Assembly (NCBI GenBank): GCA_040751775.1
Contig: JBFMGD010000059.1
Span: 1 to 11,860, forward strand
Length of the DNA: 11,860 nt
From: JBFMGD01 sp040751775
GTDB taxonomy: Bacteria > Bacillota > Dethiobacteria > DTU022
Direction: 5' to 3'
A program made the translations under genes and the position numbers. Every line of letters starts with the position of its first letter. Position 1 is the first letter of the stretch. Of the stretch, positions 7,622-11,860 are shown one piece after another. The notes under the pieces are model-generated. The model did not search any database and was not told where the DNA came from. It worked only from the letters and a program-made list of their open reading frames with translations.

Positions 7622-8503
7622 TTAAAGCTCTGCCGGCGCCCTAAAGGGCGCCTTTTTGTTTGCGTGCACACTGCGTACGGTTACGGAAAGCAGGACCACC
7701 GCGCCGCCCACTACTGCCCAGGGTCCGGGCGCTTCCCCGATTACCAGCAGGACCCAGATCGGGTTCAGGAGAGGCTCTATCACCTGGATCAAGACGGCAT
7801 CCAAAGCGGCTAGATGTTTAATGCCGGTGGAGAAGAGTAAAAAAGGCAGACCCAACTGGAAAACCCCCAAAAATACCAGAGCGCTCCAGGCGGGTGCAGC
7901 CGGGGGATGCTGCAGGGCAAAGGGAAGGCAGACCAGGGCGGTAATCAGGTTGCCCAGGATTACGGTTTCCAGGGGAGAACCGCTTTTCTGCATCCGCATG
8001 AAGAGAATAAAAAAAGAAAATGTGATGCCGCTCAACACAGCCGCACCGTTTCCCCAAACTCCCCCAAGGGTAAGTTTATCCAGGAAAAAGAGAGCCATTC
8101 CGCCCAGTACTAAAGCGATAATGCCCCAGTCGTAGCGAGAAACTTTCTCTTTTAACAGCCATGCGCCGAACAAAGCAGTGAAAACCGGTGTTGTATACTG
8201 CAGCAGAATAGCGTTGGCGGCGGTGGTTAACTTGGTTGCCAGGACGAATAAAATTACGGTACAAGCATAGGCAACAGCGCCGCCGATCCGGGGGAAAGAA
8301 CAGTTAAACCGGAGACGGCGGTTCATTATCAGCAGCATTACTACTGCTGCGATCGCGCTGCGCACTCCGGCGATGGCCAGGGGGCTCCAGTCGATTAACT
8401 TGATGAACAGGCCGCTGGAACTCCACAGCGCGGCCGAAATGGCCACATAAAAAATTGCTTTATTCCGGCTGAAGGGCTTTGGTTCATTGGTTGCAATGTT
8501 CAA
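7622..8503 (-). CDS. EamA/DMT-superfamily permease (paralogue C)
   Basis: This 293-residue, roughly ten-helix membrane protein has two EamA repeats and is a close paralogue of the permease at 711-1595. Shared blocks in matching positions include GLFIKLI, ATKLTTAANA, LLQYT, VIEPL-NP-WVLL and GEAPGP/GEIPGP. It is probably a metabolite or amino-acid exporter of unknown substrate. The start is TTG at 8503, with a strong GGAGG site 7 bases upstream. An ATG at 8507 lies too close to that site and opens only a seven-residue out-of-frame ORF. A sigma-A promoter lies upstream at 8561-8589. The gene converges on livF with 16 bases between stop codons, and its final codons double as the liv terminator. 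I see no good terminator for this gene itself. Confidence 0.9.
   Translation of the reverse strand: MNIATNEPKPFSRNKAIFYVAISAALWSSSGLFIKLIDWSPLAIAGVRSAIAAVVMLLIMNRRLRFNCSFPRIGGAVAYACTVILFVLATKLTTAANAILLQYTTPVFTALFGAWLLKEKVSRYDWGIIALVLGGMALFFLDKLTLGGVWGNGAAVLSGITFSFFILFMRMQKSGSPLETVILGNLITALVCLPFALQHPPAAPAWSALVFLGVFQLGLPFLLFSTGIKHLAALDAVLIQVIEPLLNPIWVLLVIGEAPGPWAVVGGAVVLLSVTVRSVHANKKAPFRAPAEL
7635..7661 (+). terminator. Rho-independent terminator of the liv operon
   Basis: GGCGCCC (7635-7641) and GGGCGCC (7646-7652) form a perfect 7-bp GC stem with a TAAA loop, followed by TTTTTGTTT (7653-7661). It lies 30 bases after the livF stop, as expected. It is directional: on the opposite strand the stem is not followed by a T-run. 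The whole element sits inside the last codons of the convergent permease gene. Confidence 0.88.
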
Positions 8504-8560
8504 TCATCTACCTCCGTTGCGGCCAAAATTGTTATAGGAGAGTTGATTTGCCACTCGATC

Positions 8561-8589
8561 AATATACCATGGCTCCTACTATTGTGCAA
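8561..8589 (-). promoter_or_regulatory. Sigma-A promoter of DMT permease C
   Basis: Read on the minus strand, TTGCAC (8589-8584) and TATATT (8566-8561) are separated by exactly 17 bases. The predicted start is near 8554, giving a leader of about 50 bases before the TTG start at 8503. Five of six -10 bases and four of six -35 bases match consensus. Confidence 0.72.
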
Positions 8590-8649
8590 TCCGCCAACTC
8601 CCGTGCTCTTAAAAATATTATCAGGGGATTTCCACCCGCCGTTGGCTTA

Positions 8650-8678
8650 TTGTGGCTTAACTGCGGTTGTGATAGAAT
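8650..8678 (+). promoter_or_regulatory. Probable promoter of the small membrane-protein gene
   Basis: TAGAAT (8673-8678) is preceded by TGA, giving an extended -10 (TGnTAGAAT). A poor -35 TTGTGG (8650-8655) lies 17 bases upstream. The predicted start is near 8685, about 50 bases before the chosen ATG. This promoter and that of permease C are divergent, with start sites about 130 bases apart. Confidence 0.5.
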
Positions 8679-8736
8679 TTACCATAAGCAGAAGTTTTTT
8701 TAACAGTATGACAGTATGAGCGAGGTGATCTGCTTC

Positions 8737-9036
8737 ATGCATTATCCCAAGGAGCTGTATGCCGGAGGAGTGAGCGACAACCGAAGGATGGCCCTGAATT
8801 CCGTCAAGATCGGCATTGTCATGCTGGCTGGATGGATTTTGCCGTTGGTAGGAGTGCCGCTGGGTATAACCGGTTTGATTTTCGGCATTATCGGCTTTTC
8901 TTCTTCAAGGGCGGACATGGCCAAGGCCGGCGTTTTCCTAAACGGGCTCGGTTTGGGGCTCACCGGCCTTAACATGGTGGTCAGCTTCTATATGCTGATT
9001 ACCGGAAAAATTGATCCATTCATGTTTTTTAATTAG
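8737..9036 (+). CDS. Small DUF4190-like membrane protein
   Basis: This encodes a 99-residue hydrophobic protein. After a polar N-terminus of about 20 residues come a hydrophobic hairpin (VGVPLGITGLIFGIIGFSSS and the preceding helix) and a final helix (from GVFLNGLGLGLTGLN to FYMLITG). The glycine-rich pattern, with a short charged link (SSSRADMAKAG) between the repeats, resembles DUF4190-type proteins, which are of unknown function. I chose ATG 8737 because CGAGGTGATC (8721-8730) matches the 16S anti-Shine-Dalgarno complement over nine bases, at slightly long spacing. The in-frame ATG at 8716 has no such site and would place that site inside the coding region. The gene is monocistronic and converges on yedF, with 14 bases between stop codons. 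Family placement is by pattern only. Confidence 0.7.
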   Translation: MHYPKELYAGGVSDNRRMALNSVKIGIVMLAGWILPLVGVPLGITGLIFGIIGFSSSRADMAKAGVFLNGLGLGLTGLNMVVSFYMLITGKIDPFMFFN

Positions 9037-9050
9037 GAAACCCGCAAATG

Positions 9051-9650
9051 TTACAAGTTAATAATCCGCCCGGCGTTAGCCAGTAAATCGGTGACATCGT
9101 ACATATTGGTGACCCGGCCTGCTTTCAGTTTATCTTTTAACCGATAATAATCCAAACAGGTACCGCAGGCCAGGATAGCCACTCCTTGATCCTGCAGCAG
9201 AGACAGCTCATCGAGAACCGGTGAATTCTCGGTACATAGTTTCACGCCGGCATTCATAAACACCAGCGCTTCCGGTGTATCCTCGTGTTTAGTCAGAGTA
9301 TAGATGAAGTTGCGCATCAGCAGGCGGCCCAGTTCGCCGCTGCCCTGGCCCAGCTGATCCGAGCAGATCATGATCAGGCTCCGGCCGGTATGACCCGGGT
9401 TCGCGCAGGAGTGCTCATCTGCAGCTTCGGCTACCGGTTGGGTGTTGCCGGTAACCGTAATTTGAAAGGCGCCTTCTTTTCCCTGCCAAGTTGTTTCCAG
9501 GCCGCGGTTGCGCGTAAAGCGGAGAATGTTTTCGCGTGCGGTTTCGTTATCCACGATTACGATCAGGGTTTCCGCTTGATCTTCTTCCAAAGCCTTTTTT
9601 GTCCTGAGGACCGGTTCGGGGCAGTTCAACCCGCGGCAGTCGATTTCCAT
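9051..9650 (-). CDS. yedF: YedF-type sulfurtransferase-like selenium metabolism protein
   Basis: This 199-residue cytoplasmic protein fuses a TusA/SirA-like domain (about 1-68) to a DsrE-like domain (about 90-199), the architecture of YedF proteins found with selenium genes. The TusA domain keeps the CPxP motif, DCRGLNCPEPVL, with Cys10 as the likely persulfide/perselenide carrier; Cys5 is an additional nearby cysteine. The DsrE part contains ILACGTCLDYY with Cys162 and Cys165. It is the last gene of a three-gene minus-strand operon, 34 bases after a cysteine desulfurase-like gene. That context fits a role in receiving S or Se from the desulfurase. ATG 9650 is required for the conserved MEIDCRGL start; the GAGAGG site lies rather far upstream (about 12 bases). 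No selenoprotein gene or selD is within the window, so use of selenium is inferred from the family. Confidence 0.88.
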   Translation of the reverse strand: MEIDCRGLNCPEPVLRTKKALEEDQAETLIVIVDNETARENILRFTRNRGLETTWQGKEGAFQITVTGNTQPVAEAADEHSCANPGHTGRSLIMICSDQLGQGSGELGRLLMRNFIYTLTKHEDTPEALVFMNAGVKLCTENSPVLDELSLLQDQGVAILACGTCLDYYRLKDKLKAGRVTNMYDVTDLLANAGRIINL

Positions 9651-9684
9651 GATTGTGCATAACCTCTCTTCTAAGTTTGTAAGG

Positions 9685-10857
9685 TTATCTCCTTGCCAAT
9701 AAGGTAATTTGCGTCACCGCGTCGAGAAGATAGTCAACATCATCCGGTTGGGTAAAATAGCCCGGGCTGAGGCGCACAGTCCCCTGGGGGAAGGTGCCGA
9801 GCGCCTGGTGCGCCAGCGGCGCGCAGTGCAGGCCGGTGCGGCACAGGATGTCGAATGAACTTTCGAGAATATGACCGATTTCACCGCAATCGATTCCGGC
9901 CAGGGTGAAAGAGATTACAGATACACAGCGGCTCGATTCGGCGGGCCCGTAGACAGTAACTCCGGGGATTTCCCGCAGTTTGGCGTGCAAACGTGCGCGC
10001 AGAGCGGTTTCATGTTCCCGGATGGAAAGCACACCTGTTTCGCTAATAAAATTGACTCCTTCTAAGAGGCCCGCCAGTCCGGGACTGTTCAGGGTGCCCG
10101 CTTCCAAGCGTTCGGGCATGGTCTCGGGATGAAGGTCCATTTCGGAGTGGCTGCCGGTACCGCCTTCCCGTAACGGTTTTAGATCCAGGCCGCCTCGCAC
10201 ATAGAGGCCGCCTGTGCCTGCCGGGCCGAAGAGCCCTTTGTGCCCGGTGAATGCAAGCAGGTCAATCCCGCTGCCGGTCACGTCAAGAGGCAGTGTCCCC
10301 ACGGTCTGGGCCGCGTCAACCAGCACCATGACCCCGTGCCGGTGTGCCGATTCAATCATTTCATCAAGGGGAGCGATCGTGCCGCTGACATTGGAAGCAT
10401 GATTGATCACCAGCAAACGGGTATTCGGTTGAAAAGATTTTTCCATAAAATTTAAATCGGGATCGCCAATCTCCGAGCAGGGAATCACGGTCGTGTTGAT
10501 CAGGCCGGCTCGCCTCAGGCCGCCCAGCGGGCGCAGTACAGAATTATGTTCCATGGCGGTGAAAAGGACATGATCGCCGGGTTCAAGCAGTCCTTTGAGG
10601 GCCAGGTTTAAGGCATCAGTGGCGTTTAAGGTAAATACGATCCGTCCCGGGTCCGGGGCGTTAAGGAGGCTGGCCAGCGCCGCCCGGGTCCGGTAGACCA
10701 GCCGGTCCGCTTCCAGGGTGCGGGTATACCCAGAACGCCCCGGGTTACCGCAGGCCAGGCGCAGGTATTGTTCGGCTGCGCCGTAGACCGCTTCCGGTTT
10801 CGGCCAGGAGGTGGCCGCGTTGTCAAAATAAAGATTGCGGGTATTATGCGTCGTCAT
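9685..10857 (-). CDS. Cysteine desulfurase-like class V aminotransferase
   Basis: This 390-residue PLP enzyme belongs to the class V aminotransferase/cysteine desulfurase family, which removes S from cysteine (or Se from selenocysteine) as an enzyme-bound persulfide. It starts with the typical YFDNAATSWPKP. His104 in MEHNS, Asp181 and Gln184 in DAAQTVG, and the Schiff-base Lys207 in FTGHKGLFGP are all in place. Cys345 in RTGLHCAPLAH is the likely catalytic cysteine. The short active-site loop around it resembles the group II (SufS/Csd-like) or the clostridial 'cysteine desulfurase family protein' subgroup rather than IscS. The start ATG overlaps the stop of the upstream DUF3343 gene by one base (TGATG), with AAGGA 8 bases before it. 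Context with a Se/S-carrier-like protein and YedF suggests a dedicated trafficking role rather than general Fe-S assembly; no iscU or sufU is adjacent. Confidence 0.92.
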   Translation of the reverse strand: MTTHNTRNLYFDNAATSWPKPEAVYGAAEQYLRLACGNPGRSGYTRTLEADRLVYRTRAALASLLNAPDPGRIVFTLNATDALNLALKGLLEPGDHVLFTAMEHNSVLRPLGGLRRAGLINTTVIPCSEIGDPDLNFMEKSFQPNTRLLVINHASNVSGTIAPLDEMIESAHRHGVMVLVDAAQTVGTLPLDVTGSGIDLLAFTGHKGLFGPAGTGGLYVRGGLDLKPLREGGTGSHSEMDLHPETMPERLEAGTLNSPGLAGLLEGVNFISETGVLSIREHETALRARLHAKLREIPGVTVYGPAESSRCVSVISFTLAGIDCGEIGHILESSFDILCRTGLHCAPLAHQALGTFPQGTVRLSPGYFTQPDDVDYLLDAVTQITLLARR

Positions 10858-11129
10858 CAGGGTTTTCCTTTTTGGGTGAAGAGTTTTGGCGGTTTCAACA
10901 CTTTTTCTTCCAGCTGGTGCACTCCGTCAATCTGCACATTGTTTTCCGTAAGATATCTTTTAATGCCCGATACGTCAGGGCACAGGCAGCGCAGGGCGGT
11001 GCCGCAGCTGGAGCTGATGCTGCGCGGCACCGGGACCATTTTAAAGTGATACGGCCGGCTTTTCAGAAGATCTTCCGCCCGGATGGCGAAATAGGTGGTC
11101 GGAAAAGTGAGGTAGCAGTAAATCCCCAT
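10857..11129 (-). CDS. DUF3343 putative Se/S carrier-like protein
   Basis: This encodes a 90-residue protein matching the DUF3343 (putative Se/S carrier-like) pattern: an opening YLTFPTTYFAIRAEDLL, then FKMVPVPRSISSSCGTALRC, with a conserved cysteine at 42 inside SSCG and further cysteines at 48 and 50. The family is thought to hold or pass sulfur or selenium, but its biochemistry is little known. I chose ATG 11129 because AAGGAG precedes it by about 9 bases and the family motif begins right after it. The in-frame ATG at 11150 has no ribosome binding site and would add seven residues. The gene leads the operon and its TGA stop overlaps the desulfurase start, a strong sign of coupled expression. 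An extended -10 promoter lies 25-30 bases upstream. Confidence 0.85.
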   Translation of the reverse strand: MGIYCYLTFPTTYFAIRAEDLLKSRPYHFKMVPVPRSISSSCGTALRCLCPDVSGIKRYLTENNVQIDGVHQLEEKVLKPPKLFTQKGKP

Positions 11130-11160
11130 TATAGCCGTCTCCTTGCACATTGTTCATCAA

Positions 11161-11169
11161 ATTATAGCA
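11161..11169 (-). promoter_or_regulatory. Extended -10 promoter of the DUF3343-desulfurase-yedF operon
   Basis: On the minus strand TGCTATAAT (11169-11161) is a perfect extended -10 element. No good -35 hexamer lies 16-18 bases upstream, which extended -10 promoters can tolerate. The predicted start is near 11154, leaving a short leader of about 25 bases before the ATG at 11129, with no room for a riboswitch. Confidence 0.65.
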
Positions 11170-11269
11170 TAATCTTGTGGGAACGGCATACCTCTGAAAC
11201 CATTGGTGAAATATCAATTTCTAATACGACGGCGGCTTGGTATAAGCAAATGGGGGGATAGGGGGGCGG

Positions 11270-11860
11270 TTAATATGGGATTATCTGGTCGCACAGCAGC
11301 TCGATATCCATCAGGTCATGGGTAACCAGGACTACCGGTATGTGAAGATGCTCCAAAAAAAGCTTGATCTCCCGGCGCATCGTGTTTCGCCGCGCCAGGT
11401 CCACGGCCGAGAAGGGTTCGTCCAAGAGCAAGACACAAGGGTTCACTGCCAGGGCACGGGCCAGGGCCACCCTTTGTTTCTCACCGCCCGACAGCTCCCG
11501 GGGGTATTTGTTTTTCATCTCCCGCAATCCCACTTTGGCCAGCAACTGCTCCACCAGCAAAGCCTTTTCCCGGCGGCCGGACCCGGGTGCGATGCCGTAG
11601 GCTACGTTTGCGCCTGCGGTGAGGTGTGGGAAGAGGGCGTACTGCTGGGGAACATAACCGACACGCCTCTGCCGTGCCGGCAAGTTGATCCCTTTAACGC
11701 TGTCAAAAAAGACTCGTTCAGCCTGGCTGATTGTGCCGTGGTCGGGCCGGATTAAGCCGGCGATGCACTTGATCGTCAGCGATTTCCCTGAACCGGAAGG
11801 ACCAAAGAGTGCGGCTATTTCCCCGGGCTCCACTGTCCACTTTTTTTCCAGGTGGAAGAG
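11270..11860 (-). CDS. ABC transporter ATP-binding protein, molybdate/sulfate-importer type (partial)
   Basis: The gene enters from the right window edge, so its N-terminus is missing; the frame stays open to base 11860 (LFHLEKKWT before VEPGEIAALF). The ATPase core is complete: Walker A GPSGSGKS, Q-loop in VGYVPQQYALFPHL, signature LSGGEKQRVALARAL, Walker B VLLLDEPFSAVD and switch histidine in LVTHD. The spacing and the INLPARQRRVGYVPQ block resemble ModC, WtpC or CysA-type ATPases of oxyanion importers; the exact substrate is undecided. The protein stops after LLCDQIIPY, about where family members normally continue with a strand and at least 30-40 more residues, often plus a regulatory domain. 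The other two frames beyond the stop show no recognisable continuation, so this is a genuinely short C-terminus or an eroded gene rather than a simple frameshift. Confidence 0.85.
   Translation of the reverse strand, partial: LFHLEKKWTVEPGEIAALFGPSGSGKSLTIKCIAGLIRPDHGTISQAERVFFDSVKGINLPARQRRVGYVPQQYALFPHLTAGANVAYGIAPGSGRREKALLVEQLLAKVGLREMKNKYPRELSGGEKQRVALARALAVNPCVLLLDEPFSAVDLARRNTMRREIKLFLEHLHIPVVLVTHDLMDIELLCDQIIPY

Noticed and set aside
7656..8135. 159-residue ORF on the + strand inside DMT permease C
   Set aside because: Its composition (many Arg, Thr, Pro) is typical of an antisense frame, and the opposite strand encodes a clear ten-helix permease.
8537..8601. Imperfect dyad GGAGAGTTG...CAACTCC around the permease C promoter
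   Set aside because: The arms are short, interrupted and about 40 bases apart; this is within chance expectation and no clear operator symmetry is present.
9285..9662. 125-residue ORF on the + strand across yedF
   Set aside because: It lies fully opposite a well-recognised YedF coding region, has no ribosome binding site or family resemblance, and is a shadow of the high-GC coding frame.
10872..11261. 129-residue + strand ORF opposite the DUF3343 gene
   Set aside because: It covers the DUF3343 gene and its promoter on the other strand, and no motif or start signal supports it.
11252..11269. Possible G-quadruplex on the + strand (two G6 runs)
   Set aside because: There are only two long G-runs and a GG, without the four separated G-tracts of a canonical quadruplex.

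Overview
The window looks like a chromosomal segment from a draft assembly of an anaerobic, Gram-positive Clostridia-type bacterium, perhaps a Peptococcaceae/Desulfotomaculum-Pelotomaculum relative. This placement is inferred from the consensus sigma-A promoters, strong AGGAGG-like ribosome binding sites, frequent TTG starts, a lipoprotein-type solute-binding protein, and a selenium/sulfur-trafficking cluster typical of Clostridia. No phylogenetic test was possible. A run of ten Ns at 5242-5251 marks an assembly gap.

Layout. Positions 1-180 hold the end of an rRNA operon: a complete 5S rRNA and its terminator. A small GNAT acetyltransferase gene follows (233-649, +). Next come two minus-strand EamA/DMT-family permeases (711-1595 and 1642-2568), arranged as a probable two-gene unit. 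A 313-base intergenic region contains a consensus promoter (TTGACA-18-TATAAT) and a 14-bp stem-loop that begins at the predicted transcription start. From these runs a complete branched-chain/hydrophobic amino-acid ABC transporter operon, livK-livH-livM-livG-livF (2882-7605, +). livM crosses the N gap, and protein-level continuity suggests about 5 missing bases, so its apparent frameshift is probably an artefact. The operon has an 11-bp hairpin with a GCAA loop between livK and livH. Its terminator lies inside the 3' end of a third, convergent DMT permease (7622-8503, -), which is a clear paralogue of the one at 711-1595.

The right side holds a small DUF4190-like membrane protein (8737-9036, +). 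Convergent to it is a tight minus-strand operon, DUF3343 Se/S-carrier-like protein, class V cysteine desulfurase-like enzyme, then YedF (11129 down to 9051). These three are plausible partners in persulfide/perselenide transfer. The window ends inside an ABC ATPase of the molybdate/sulfate-importer type (11270 to >11860, -), whose C-terminus is unusually short.

How the genes work together. The liv genes encode one complete high-affinity importer: lipoprotein receptor, two permeases and two ATPases. The flanking DMT permeases could be exporters of related metabolites, which is only a neighbourhood inference. The DUF3343/desulfurase/YedF set forms a second coherent unit and is the best candidate here for a poorly characterised system. 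I saw no CRISPR array, insertion sequence, prophage, toxin-antitoxin or recognisable defence locus.
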